Shown: one piece after another, positions 1 to 7,094 of the stretch
Layout: the number at the start of each line of letters is the position of its first letter
Numbering within the stretch: the stretch's first letter is position 1
Source of the DNA: PHAA01 sp022706565
GTDB taxonomy: Bacteria > Bacillota > Syntrophomonadia > Syntrophomonadales > Syntrophomonadaceae
NCBI GenBank assembly: GCA_040769385.1
Contig: JAXGLD010000003.1
Location: 186,001-250,000, forward strand
Direction: 5' to 3'
Length of the DNA: 64,000 bases
Notes under the pieces: model-generated
The model's input: only the letters and a program-made list of their open reading frames with translations
The model's database searches: none
What the model was told of the DNA's origin: nothing
Translations under genes and position numbers: made by a program

Positions 1-1079
1 TGTATGAGGGTGAAGAGGAAGAATTGGCTTTAAAACGCGATCGCATTAAAAATGCCGCCAGACTCCTCAAAATTACCAACCACCTGCTTGAATTGCTATA
101 CGATGGCGAGGAGGCGGCTAGCGCCCATGACCAGGTCGGGGCGGGACTTGCTGAGGTCATGCAAGTGAAAAACGACAGTTTCTTTGCCTCCTTGGCCGAG
201 CCCCTAGAAAGTATCTATTTTTCTCTGCAGGATATAGCCAACCAGGTAGCTGAATTTAGGGAGAGCCTTGATTTTGAACCAGGCGAACTGGAAGAAATCG
301 AGAACCGCCTTTATCTGATCAGCCGGCTCAAGGGGAAATATGGTTCCGGAGTGGCCGAGATTTTAGCTCATCTGGAAAAAGCCCGCCAGGAAAAGGAGTT
401 GTTGTTGGCAAGTGAAGATCGACTTAAGCAAGCCCGGGAGGAATTTGAGCGCGTAAGAGCCGAGTACCTCCAGAAGGCTGAAGAACTAAGCCAGCGGCGC
501 AGCCAGGCGGCGGTAACGCTGGCCGCCCGGGTCCACCAGGAATTGATGGATTTGAATATGCCCAATATCTGTTTTGAGGTAAGACTGTCCCGCCGGGAAA
601 TACCCAGCAGCAAGGGCATTGATGCAATTGATTTTTGGTTTTCGCCCAATCCTGGAGAAGAGATGAAACCTGTAAACAAGATTGCTTCGGGAGGGGAGAT
701 ATCAAGATTTATCCTGGCCCTGAAAACCGCCTTGGCCGATGTCTACAATATCCCCACCCTGATCTTCGATGAGATCGACGCTGGTTTGGGTGGAGAAGCC
801 CTGAACTCGGTAGCACGGAAGCTGGGCCAACTGAGCCGCAATCACCAACTGATTCTGGTGACCCATTCCCCCCAAGTAGCCAGTTACGGGCACCGCAACC
901 TGATAGTTCAGAAAACGGTGTCTGGCGGCAAGACCTACACTAGGGTCAAGGACCTCGATACAGATGAAAAAGTAGTCGAGATAGCCCGTATGCTGGCTGG
1001 AGACAGCTATACCCAGCTGACCATTGAACATGCCCGCGAGATGATAGCATCCGCAAAGACCCGGAAACGAACTTCATAA
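1..1079 (+). CDS. recN: DNA repair protein RecN, C-terminal part (5' end outside the window)
   Basis: An SMC-like ATPase that gathers and holds broken DNA ends for recombinational repair. The reading frame is open from the first bases, so the N-terminal part with the Walker A motif lies upstream. About 358 residues are visible. First comes a coiled-coil stretch rich in Glu, Lys and Arg. Then comes the C-terminal ATPase lobe, with the ABC signature ASGGEISR near base 690, the Walker B segment LIFDEIDAGLGG near base 760, and the switch histidine in LVTHSPQVA near base 860. It ends with the TAA at 1077-1079. It sits directly before spoIVB and spo0A, as recN does in Bacillus, which supports both the identity and the sporulating-Firmicute origin. 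Confidence 0.95.
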   Translation, partial: YEGEEEELALKRDRIKNAARLLKITNHLLELLYDGEEAASAHDQVGAGLAEVMQVKNDSFFASLAEPLESIYFSLQDIANQVAEFRESLDFEPGELEEIENRLYLISRLKGKYGSGVAEILAHLEKARQEKELLLASEDRLKQAREEFERVRAEYLQKAEELSQRRSQAAVTLAARVHQELMDLNMPNICFEVRLSRREIPSSKGIDAIDFWFSPNPGEEMKPVNKIASGGEISRFILALKTALADVYNIPTLIFDEIDAGLGGEALNSVARKLGQLSRNHQLILVTHSPQVASYGHRNLIVQKTVSGGKTYTRVKDLDTDEKVVEIARMLAGDSYTQLTIEHAREMIASAKTRKRTS

Positions 1080-1168
1080 ATACAGGCATCCACCCTCTTG
1101 ATGTATCGGTATATTATGCCCCCGCCAAGGGGACAATATAGCGAGACTATTTCGGGAGGGAATATTTT

Positions 1169-2596
1169 TTGCCCAAAATGCGCCCGCTGATAGGCATATT
1201 CTTGTCTCTCTTGTTTCTAACCTTATGCCTGCACCCACAGATAAGAAACATAATTGTCCTGCCCGCTACCCAAAGAATGGTGGTAGGTGAGACCAACCTT
1301 ATCAATATCGACCTGCCCGAGCGGCTGCAGAGAAGCATTGAATTGACTGTATCCCGCCCTTCCCGCAATGTCTTTGCGCCCCGCGATGATGAAGCGGTTA
1401 GCATTTCCCGCAACGGCTCCAGTTATGAAATAATGGCGCTTAAACCGGGGACAACAGAAGTTAGCCTCAACTTGTGGGGGTATATTCCCCTGAAATCCAT
1501 CCAGATCCAATCCCTGCCCCCCAAACGGGTGGTGGTGGGCGGTCATTCCATCGGTGTATTTCTTCATTCCCAAGGGATTATGGTGGTAGGCTTCGCTCCC
1601 ATCCTGGGTGATGGTGAGCAAAAATTCTATCCCGGCCGCGATGCCGGTATGGAAATCGGTGATCTGATCATGGCGGTTGACGGGCAGGCGGTAACCACCG
1701 AAATGGATCTGGCCCGGTTGATCGATGCCAAGGGCCCTAATACCATGCAATTGACTGTTAATAGAAGGGGTAAGGAGTTGCTCATCCCGATGACCCCGGT
1801 TCACTGCGCTGAAACCGATCGCTTCCGCATTGGCCTTTTCATACGTGACGGGGTGGTGGGTGTCGGGACCATGACCTGCTGGGATCCACAGACCCGTTAT
1901 TATAGCGCCTTGGGCCACATAATTGTCGATGCCGATACCAAACAGGGCATCAATGTGATGAACGGCAAAATAGTCAGCGCTTCGATTCAGACCATCAAAC
2001 CGGGGCGCCCTGGGTGGCCCGGCGAGAAGATCGGGGTATTCAATGACAAAGGTACCGTGGCTGGAAATATAATTAAGAATTCCTCCAGCGGCATTTACGG
2101 AGAAATGGAGACGGATCCTGTGAACCCGCACTACCCGTACCAGATGGAAATAGCCTATGCCCACCAGGTCAAAGAGGGACCTGCCCAGATAATGACCGTT
2201 ATCAATGGCGAGACTATAGAGAAATTTGATATTGTTATCGAAAAGAAATACTCCGCCCGCCAAAACGGCAAAGACATGGTGATAAAGGTAACCGATCCAC
2301 GTTTGATCAGTATCACCGGGGGTATAATACAAGGGATGAGCGGCAGTCCCATCATTCAGGACGATCACCTGGCAGGTGCGGTCACCCATGTGTTTTTGAA
2401 TGATCCGCAGACCGGTTACGGCATTTTCATGGATAATATTTTGTCGGAAATGCCCACCCAAGGATCTCAAACCCAAAAAGTTTCGACAAAGTTTTTCTTC
2501 GAAAAATTTGAGCTGATTTCGGCGGCACTTAAATCAAATGCCATCGGAGAGGAATATTCAACCAGCTTGGACTTGTATGAACGTGTTCGAATATGA
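1169..2596 (+). CDS. spoIVB: SpoIVB serine peptidase (stage IV sporulation protein B)
   Basis: A forespore-secreted serine peptidase of family S55. In Bacillus it cuts SpoIVFA across the intermembrane space and so releases pro-sigma-K processing. The 475-residue protein has one N-terminal hydrophobic segment (about residues 5-20) that works as a signal anchor. A PDZ domain lies at about 110-205, followed by the S55 peptidase domain. The catalytic serine is in GMSGSPII (about Ser393), and the catalytic histidine is likely His250 in ALGHIIVD. The TTG at 1169 is chosen because GGGAGGG stands just upstream (1155-1162). The gene lies between recN and spo0A as in Bacillus. The 3' end of the coding region carries a perfect Spo0A box on the opposite strand. 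Confidence 0.95.
   Translation: MPKMRPLIGIFLSLLFLTLCLHPQIRNIIVLPATQRMVVGETNLINIDLPERLQRSIELTVSRPSRNVFAPRDDEAVSISRNGSSYEIMALKPGTTEVSLNLWGYIPLKSIQIQSLPPKRVVVGGHSIGVFLHSQGIMVVGFAPILGDGEQKFYPGRDAGMEIGDLIMAVDGQAVTTEMDLARLIDAKGPNTMQLTVNRRGKELLIPMTPVHCAETDRFRIGLFIRDGVVGVGTMTCWDPQTRYYSALGHIIVDADTKQGINVMNGKIVSASIQTIKPGRPGWPGEKIGVFNDKGTVAGNIIKNSSSGIYGEMETDPVNPHYPYQMEIAYAHQVKEGPAQIMTVINGETIEKFDIVIEKKYSARQNGKDMVIKVTDPRLISITGGIIQGMSGSPIIQDDHLAGAVTHVFLNDPQTGYGIFMDNILSEMPTQGSQTQKVSTKFFFEKFELISAALKSNAIGEEYSTSLDLYERVRI
2482..2488 (-). promoter_or_regulatory. Perfect Spo0A box (TGTCGAA) inside the 3' end of spoIVB
   Basis: Read on the minus strand the site is TGTCGAA, flanked as TTTGTCGAAA, which matches the Bacillus 0A-box consensus. 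It lies about 235 bases upstream of the spo0A start codon. It could take part in autoregulation of spo0A. It may also be chance, because it lies in coding sequence. Confidence 0.35.
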
Positions 2597-2638
2597 CAGG
2601 TGATAGGGGATAATGGAGCAATTTAGTGCAACTCAAAA

Positions 2639-2668
2639 AGAGGTAAATTTTGTACAATAGTCGAAAAG
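2639..2668 (+). promoter_or_regulatory. Candidate sigma-H promoter of spo0A with overlapping 0A-like box
   Basis: The -35 element AGAGGTAAA (2639-2647) and the -10 element GTCGAAAA (2660-2667) are 12 bases apart. Each differs by one base from the sigma-H consensus RnAGGAWWW / RnnGAATWW. An imperfect 0A box, AGTCGAA (2659-2665), overlaps the -10. The main sporulation promoter of spo0A in Bacillus is also sigma-H dependent and carries 0A boxes, so the arrangement makes sense. A sigma-A-like TACAAT at 2653-2658 has no good -35. Confidence 0.4.
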
Positions 2669-2722
2669 CGTAACTACCATTGCACGATAACAGATTTTAA
2701 GCAGTGAGGGAGGATATTCAGA

Positions 2723-3523
2723 ATGATTGGGGAAACGAATCATATCAAAGTCCTGGTGGCAGATGACAATCGGGAATTCTGCAGTATAATGAGCGATTAC
2801 TTTTCCAACGAGCCAGATTTCGAAGTAGTAGATGTTTGCTCCAATGGGGTCGAAGTGTTGGATGTACTGGAGAAGAAGGATGTTGACGTGTTGATTCTTG
2901 ATCTCATTATGCCTTATATGGACGGGATAGGCGTTTTGGAAAAGGTGAGCGAGTTGAACCTCAATCCCCGGCCCAAGATCATAATCCTGACTGCCTTCGG
3001 CCAGGAAAACATAACCCAGAAGACGGAGCAATTGGGAGCCGATTACTACATACTCAAACCCTTCAATCTTCAGGTCCTGGGCGACCGGGTAAGGCAAGTT
3101 GTACTGGATATCAAACCCAGTATCGAGAAACGTGCTTCCGGTGCCACAGTGGTAATGCCGACTACTCCGAAGAACCTGGAACTGGAAGTCACCCGCATAA
3201 TCCATGAGATAGGGGTACCGGCCCATGTTAAAGGTTATCAGTACCTGCGGGCGGCCATCATGCTGGTGACCGAAGAAATCAATTATCTGGGAGCTGTAAC
3301 CAAGGAGCTTTATCCCACTATCGCCAAACGTTATGATACCACTCCCAGCCGGGTGGAACGGGCTATTCGCCATGCGATTGAATTAGCCTGGGACCGGGGC
3401 GACGTCGACCGCATCAACAAATTCTTCGGTTATACCATCAATGGAGAAAAGGGTAAGCCCACCAATTCCGAATTTATAGCCATAATCGCCGACAAACTAA
3501 GACTGGCCAGCAAAGTCAGCTAA
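2723..3523 (+). CDS. spo0A: Spo0A, master response regulator of sporulation
   Basis: Receives phosphate from the sporulation kinases or phosphorelay and then activates or represses genes at TGTCGAA boxes. The 266-residue length is normal for the family. The receiver domain fills residues 1-125, with acidic-pocket residues Asp14 and Asp15, phospho-acceptor Asp60 in LILDLIMP, the threonine in LTAFGQ and the lysine in ILKPF. After a linker, the C-terminal Spo0A DNA-binding domain (about 155-266) includes the recognition region around TTPSRVERAIRHAIE. The start is an ATG with GGGAGG just upstream (2708-2713). It follows spoIVB in the same direction but has its own promoter region. Confidence 0.98.
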   Translation: MIGETNHIKVLVADDNREFCSIMSDYFSNEPDFEVVDVCSNGVEVLDVLEKKDVDVLILDLIMPYMDGIGVLEKVSELNLNPRPKIIILTAFGQENITQKTEQLGADYYILKPFNLQVLGDRVRQVVLDIKPSIEKRASGATVVMPTTPKNLELEVTRIIHEIGVPAHVKGYQYLRAAIMLVTEEINYLGAVTKELYPTIAKRYDTTPSRVERAIRHAIELAWDRGDVDRINKFFGYTINGEKGKPTNSEFIAIIADKLRLASKVS

Positions 3524-3709
3524 CCCAGGCATATTGGCATTGCTGAGATTTGGAATAGCCATAGCATGTGCAAGTGGACTTTCTTAAAGCTAACCAGTAT
3601 CTGAAACGAATACCAACCAATATCCCTTATTTATTAGTTGTACAAACTATAAATGGGGGATATTTTGTATGGAAATTGCGAGAAAACAAGTGCCCACGGA
3701 GGAGAGTGT

Positions 3710-3931
3710 ATGGATAGGAACAAAAGGAAAGTCCATAACATCGAAAAGGCTAGAATGAGTTCCAATTTAAAAGCACTTCAAAACCGAGGTTTGTTAAATT
3801 TTGCACAGTTGGATAATGGTGAAGTAAAGGTAGAGGTGAATGCTCGTGCTGTTTTTGACTTACTAAACTCAGTTGGTGATATACCCTTGCCCATTCATAT
3901 ATATAAAGAAATCAAAACTAAGATTAAGTAA
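3710..3931 (+). CDS. Hypothetical small protein in AT-rich island (73 aa)
   Basis: I do not recognise this protein. The ATG at 3710 is preceded by GGAGGAG at 3698-3704, a good ribosome binding site. The product is basic at its N terminus and ends in a lysine-rich IKTKIK. Codon use and base composition are clearly more AT-rich than in neighbouring genes, which suggests recent acquisition or relaxed selection. The downstream small reading frame continues in another phase right after this stop codon, so the two could be one frameshifted gene. No signal peptide or membrane segment is visible. Confidence 0.5.
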   Translation: MDRNKRKVHNIEKARMSSNLKALQNRGLLNFAQLDNGEVKVEVNARAVFDLLNSVGDIPLPIHIYKEIKTKIK

Positions 3932-4217
3932 GAAGAAATTTAAAGATTCACTAACAACCATGTTGGCGTTACAAGCTATTGAATATCATGCAAAAGGGAA
4001 AAACCTGAATTTATTGGACGGTAAAATAACGGCTGATGATGGTGAGATAGGCTTTTATAATGCAATTATAGATGAGTTTTATAATCTGGATAAACCGATA
4101 ATGGATTTAAGTAAGCCTTACTATTGGTTTAAGGTAAAGAAAGAAGCTTTGAATTGGTTGGAACATATTGCAAACAACCAGAACCCCAGAGATTTTGCCA
4201 AGTACTTTTTAAAATAG
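3873..4217 (+). CDS. Hypothetical protein in AT-rich island, start uncertain (up to 114 aa)
   Basis: Unrecognised, lysine-rich and AT-rich like the gene before it. The longest version starts at a TTG at 3873 and overlaps the upstream gene by 59 bases. A start at ATG 3960 would give 85 residues. Neither has a convincing ribosome binding site, so it may be the second half of a frameshifted gene whose first half ends at 3931. The C-terminal part looks like a folded helical protein, with a Trp/Tyr-rich stretch around YYWFKVKKEALNWLEHI. There is no membrane segment. No function is proposed. Confidence 0.4.
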   Translation: MVIYPCPFIYIKKSKLRLSKKKFKDSLTTMLALQAIEYHAKGKNLNLLDGKITADDGEIGFYNAIIDEFYNLDKPIMDLSKPYYWFKVKKEALNWLEHIANNQNPRDFAKYFLK

Positions 4218-4297
4218 TCTGAGATAGTGAAGTGTTATGACGCTGGCATTCATAATACGCCAGAACTTTAAAGCAAATTCATTACCCTTTTGGTATA

Positions 4298-4306
4298 TGT
4301 TATAAT
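4298..4306 (+). promoter_or_regulatory. Extended -10 promoter of the preQ1 riboswitch transcript
   Basis: TGTTATAAT gives a perfect TATAAT (4301-4306) with a TGn extension. A weak -35 (TTCATT, 4278-4283) lies 17 bases upstream. Transcription would start near 4313, just ahead of the riboswitch. Confidence 0.6.
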
Positions 4307-4328
4307 GCAGTTGAAAAAAATTAATAAT

Positions 4329-4365
4329 GGCGGTCGCGATTACCCGCCTTAACAAAACAAGGAGG
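4329..4365 (+). promoter_or_regulatory. PreQ1-I riboswitch (translational type)
   Basis: Stem P1 is GGCGG (4329-4333) paired with CCGCC (4344-4348). The loop is TCGCGATTAC. The A-rich tail TTAACAAAACAAGGAGG contains the Shine-Dalgarno sequence of the next gene. Loop and tail closely resemble the Thermoanaerobacter tengcongensis preQ1 riboswitch, which shares the tail TTAACAAAACAAGG. Binding of preQ1 would close the pseudoknot and hide the first G residues of the ribosome binding site, lowering translation of the transporter gene. Confidence 0.92.
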
Positions 4366-4375
4366 AACGATATCC

Positions 4376-5062
4376 ATGCCATCTGGATCCCGCGCCAACA
4401 TCTCTCTTCCCTTTCTAGCTATAACCAGCCTCTTTATCACCTGCCTGCTGATTACCAATATTGTAGCGGGACGCTTGGTGCAATTCGGTGATATGACCTT
4501 GACCGCCGACCTGTTCCTGTTTCCGCTTACCTACATTTTCGGGGATGTCCTTACCGAAGTATATGGCTTTGAAAAGGCCCGTCTCACTATATGGCTCGGT
4601 TTTGCCGCCAATTTCCTTATGGCCCTGGTATTTATCCTGGTGGTGTCCCTGCCCAGTCCCTCTTTCTGGGAACATGAGAGCGCTTACCGTACGGTGCTGG
4701 GATTTGCCCCGCGGATAGTGGCCGCTTCGCTGCTAGCCTATTTTGCCGGCGAGTTTTCCAATTCGATGATTCTGTCCCGATTGAAGCTGGTGACGCGGGG
4801 AAAATGGCTATGGACCAGGACCATCGGCTCTACTTTGGTTGGGCAGGGTATTGACACTTCCGTCTTTATGGTCATCGCTTTTTGGGGTTTGTTCTCCGCT
4901 GATATCTTTATAGGGATGGTCCTGGTTCAGTATGGCTGGAAAGTAGCTTACGAGGTACTGGCCACCCCAATCACCTATGCGGTGGTCCGCTGGCTAAAAA
5001 GAAGCGAGGGTATCGACACCTTCGATTATGGAGTTGGATACAACCCTTTCCGTTTGAGTTAG
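4376..5062 (+). CDS. yhhQ: Queuosine precursor transporter (YhhQ/VUT family)
   Basis: A membrane protein that imports queuine or the 7-deazaguanine precursors preQ0/preQ1 used to make queuosine in tRNA. The 228 residues form about six membrane segments. The first part carries family features such as LLITNIVAGRLVQFG and FLFPLTYIFGDVLTEVYGF, and near the end there is YEVLATPITYAVVRWLKR. The ATG at 4376 follows GGAGGAACGATATCC, and that ribosome binding site is part of the preQ1 riboswitch, so ligand and predicted substrate agree. It stands alone, with its own promoter. No queuosine biosynthesis genes are seen in the window, which fits salvage of an imported precursor. Confidence 0.93.
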   Translation: MPSGSRANISLPFLAITSLFITCLLITNIVAGRLVQFGDMTLTADLFLFPLTYIFGDVLTEVYGFEKARLTIWLGFAANFLMALVFILVVSLPSPSFWEHESAYRTVLGFAPRIVAASLLAYFAGEFSNSMILSRLKLVTRGKWLWTRTIGSTLVGQGIDTSVFMVIAFWGLFSADIFIGMVLVQYGWKVAYEVLATPITYAVVRWLKRSEGIDTFDYGVGYNPFRLS

Positions 5063-5111
5063 GGTGAGCGAGTGGCTGAGGAACGTCGGTTTGATGACCG
5101 ATATTGGGGCA

Positions 5112-5133
5112 GGTTATATGGTATTATGTAACC
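5112..5133. repeat. Imperfect palindrome upstream of the XdhC-like gene
   Basis: GGTTATAT and ATGTAACC are arranged as an inverted repeat around GGTATT (seven of eight pairs match). It lies about 40 bases before the start of the XdhC-like gene and could be an operator. No known regulator motif was recognised. Confidence 0.35.
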
Positions 5134-5174
5134 AAATTGAAGGTGACAGGCACCAGGTATAGGGAGGAAAATGA

Positions 5175-5726
5175 TTGAGAAGCGAAGCTATTGACGAAGG
5201 TGATAGCCTTATTATCGTGGGTTCGGGCAACGTGGCCTGGAATGTATATAGAATAGCCGTAATACTAGGCTACCAGGTAACAGTCATCGACAACCGGGCA
5301 ATGACCTTGACGCGGGACAGGTTTCCGGAAGCCAGCCAACTATTGCTGGGCGATGACGTTATCAGTCTGCTGAAGAGCTGCCCTATTACCGAAAACACCA
5401 GCGTCGTGCTAGCTAGCCGTCATCATGAATTTGATCTGGCTGCCTTGTGTGAACTGGCCGACTCTCCGGCCAGGTACGTCGGTGGGTTGGGCAATAGACA
5501 TAAAGTGACTGAATATTATGCAGCATTGGAAGCGATGTCGGTCACCCCGGAATGGCTGGAGAGGGTTCATGTTCCCATTGGCCTGGATATTGGCGGCTAT
5601 AAAGCGGCCGAGATCGCTCTATCCATTATGGCGGAGATACAATCGGTTAAATACGGCCGGCCGGGCGGATTTGTTGTGTTGCAGGAGAGAAGAAAGGGGA
5701 TTGGCAAGCGAGATGGACTATTTTAA
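5175..5726 (+). CDS. XdhC-family C-terminal (Rossmann) domain protein
   Basis: A 183-residue protein matching the C-terminal NAD-binding-like domain of XdhC/CoxI proteins, which help mature molybdenum hydroxylases. It has a Rossmann start, IIVGSGNVAW (about residues 14-23), then VTVIDNRA, the GGLGNRHK segment, and the family hallmark PIGLDIGGYKAAEIALSIMAEI near the end. The N-terminal XdhC cysteine domain is absent, so this is the stand-alone half. The start is TTG 5175 with GGGAGG at 5162-5167; the nearby ATG at 5171 is in another frame and soon stops. It overlaps the peptidase gene by 14 bases. No molybdenum hydroxylase is nearby, so its exact partner is unknown. Confidence 0.8.
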   Translation: MRSEAIDEGDSLIIVGSGNVAWNVYRIAVILGYQVTVIDNRAMTLTRDRFPEASQLLLGDDVISLLKSCPITENTSVVLASRHHEFDLAALCELADSPARYVGGLGNRHKVTEYYAALEAMSVTPEWLERVHVPIGLDIGGYKAAEIALSIMAEIQSVKYGRPGGFVVLQERRKGIGKRDGLF

Positions 5727-6861
5727 GAAGTATCCAATCCAAAAAGATAGAATGATCGATAGCTTCCTGGAGATGATAGCTATCGATTCTGTATCCGGAC
5801 ACGAAGCATCATATCGGGATTATCTTCTGGCCAAGTTTAACGAACTGGGTTTCTCGGGTATTGAGGATGATGCCGGCAGCAGGCTCAATGGCGACTCCGG
5901 CAACCTGTTGTTTAAGCTGCCCGGCACCATAAATCGCTCTCCTTTATTGCTGTCAGCTCATATGGATACGGTCGTACCTGGTCATGGCATCCAAGGCGAA
6001 TTGGTTCAGGTGGATGGGCATCAGATTATCAGGAGCGCCGGCGAGACTATCCTGGCCGGGGATGATAAGGCCGGGGTGGCCGCCCTCTTGGAAGCGATAC
6101 GGGTAATAATAGAGAACGGCTTTGATTATCCCCCCTTGGAGATTCTGTTTACAGTGAGCGAAGAACAGGGACTATTGGGTATAAAGAATTTTGATTTTTC
6201 CCAAGTCCGGTCGTCTCTGGGATACGTGCTGGATAGTGGGGGGGATCCCGGTACTATCGTAGTGCAGTCTCCCTGCCAAAACGAGATAGAATATCGGGTG
6301 CGGGGAATTGCCGCTCACGCCGGCATGAATCCCGAGGAAGGCCGTAACGCCATTCAGATAATGGCCCAGGCCCTGGCCAAGATGCCCTGCGGAAGGATCG
6401 ACCCGGATACCACTTGCAACTTTGGCATAATCGAGGGTGGCTTGGCCCGGAATATCGTAGCCCCCTTCTGCCGGGTAAAAGGAGAAGCCCGCAGTTTGGA
6501 ACGGTCCAAGCTTGATCAATTGACCGCCAAACTGGTTCAGGTTTTTACAGAAGAGGTAACCGCGCAAGGTGGGCAGCCCGAGGTTGATGTAGTGCTGCTC
6601 TACCCGGAAGCAGCCCTGCAGGCAGACGAAGAGGTGGTAAGACTGGCGGTCCAAGCGGCAGAAAAGATTGGGGTCACCGCCCGCCTGGAGAGCACTGGCG
6701 GGGGCAGCGATGCCAGTATAATCAACGGTGCCGGAATTCGCTGCGCCAACCTCGGCATCGGCATGAAAAAGGTCCATACCGTGGATGAATATATTGAAGT
6801 CGAGGACCTGATCGCCGATGCGGCCTGGATCATCAGTATAATCAGAGAGGCTGTCATGTAA
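5713..6861 (+). CDS. M20-family peptidase, PepT-like tripeptidase
   Basis: A zinc-dependent cytosolic aminopeptidase of the M20 family, closest to the PepT/YqjE group that trims small peptides. The 382-residue product has metal-site motifs in order: SAHMDTVVPG, AGDDKAGVAALLEA, FTVSEEQGLLG (catalytic and ligand Glu), and VHTVDEYIEVED near the C terminus. A dimerisation domain lies in the middle (around EGRNAIQIMAQAL). I chose the ATG at 5713, which overlaps the end of the XdhC-like gene and suggests translational coupling. The frame stays open upstream, but that sequence lies within the previous gene and does not look like this family. An ATG at 5752 is also possible. Confidence 0.88.
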   Translation: MDYFKKYPIQKDRMIDSFLEMIAIDSVSGHEASYRDYLLAKFNELGFSGIEDDAGSRLNGDSGNLLFKLPGTINRSPLLLSAHMDTVVPGHGIQGELVQVDGHQIIRSAGETILAGDDKAGVAALLEAIRVIIENGFDYPPLEILFTVSEEQGLLGIKNFDFSQVRSSLGYVLDSGGDPGTIVVQSPCQNEIEYRVRGIAAHAGMNPEEGRNAIQIMAQALAKMPCGRIDPDTTCNFGIIEGGLARNIVAPFCRVKGEARSLERSKLDQLTAKLVQVFTEEVTAQGGQPEVDVVLLYPEAALQADEEVVRLAVQAAEKIGVTARLESTGGGSDASIINGAGIRCANLGIGMKKVHTVDEYIEVEDLIADAAWIISIIREAVM

Positions 6862-6904
6862 TCGCCCGGAAACTTCAACCGGATTTACGTTTAATAGTGA
6901 ATGA

Positions 6905-7030
6905 TTAGTTGAGACGGGAGCGGACAAAATCGCGCAGGGTCGTTTCCGGCGGATAAGCAGCCAACAAATCGAACAAGGCCTGCCAGCGGCCCGCAAACGC
7001 AAAGCCCTTTTTATATACCAGTAACTCCAT
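6905..7030 (-). CDS. mciZ: Candidate MciZ, 41-residue mother-cell inhibitor of FtsZ
   Basis: The protein starts MELLVYKKGF and ends FVRSRLN, 41 residues, on the strand opposite its neighbours. The ATG at 7030-7028 follows GAGGTGA with good spacing. Compared from memory with the 40-residue MciZ of Bacillus subtilis, Lys8, Gly9, Gly14, a basic residue at 15, Leu23 and Tyr26 occupy the same positions, a Trp follows, and the C-terminal half is a similar amphipathic helix. In Bacillus, mciZ is also next to nudF, the gene that starts divergently here. A near-consensus sigma-E promoter lies directly upstream. MciZ caps FtsZ filaments in the mother cell during sporulation. The gene is easily missed because it is so short. 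The identity is an inference from alignment by eye plus context. Confidence 0.7.
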   Translation of the reverse strand: MELLVYKKGFAFAGRWQALFDLLAAYPPETTLRDFVRSRLN

Positions 7031-7048
7031 TTATATCACCTCAAGCCA

Positions 7049-7077
7049 ATTTTATGCAGGGGGTGAAGATATTATTC
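7049..7077 (-). promoter_or_regulatory. Sigma-E-type promoter of the mciZ candidate
   Basis: Read on the minus strand: -35 GAATAAT (7077-7071), a 14-base spacer, then -10 CATAAAAT (7056-7049). The sigma-E consensus is [GT][AC]ATA[AT]T, 13-15 bases, CATACA[AC]T, so only one position differs. Transcription would begin about 12 bases before the start codon, just ahead of the ribosome binding site. Confidence 0.65.
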
Positions 7078-7094
7078 GAGGGGAATGGAAGCAA

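Noticed and set aside
1108..1140. Sigma-G-like elements GGTATA and CAATATA ahead of spoIVB
   Set aside because: The gap is 20 bases, too long for sigma-F or sigma-G, so the promoter is left unassigned.
1223..2476. 417-codon open frame antisense to spoIVB
   Set aside because: It is the mirror of a well-supported gene; it has no ribosome binding site and its composition follows from spoIVB codon usage.
6172..7002. 276-codon minus-strand frame over the peptidase gene and its 3' flank
   Set aside because: Most of it is antisense to the M20 peptidase. The real minus-strand gene in the flank is the short mciZ candidate in another frame.
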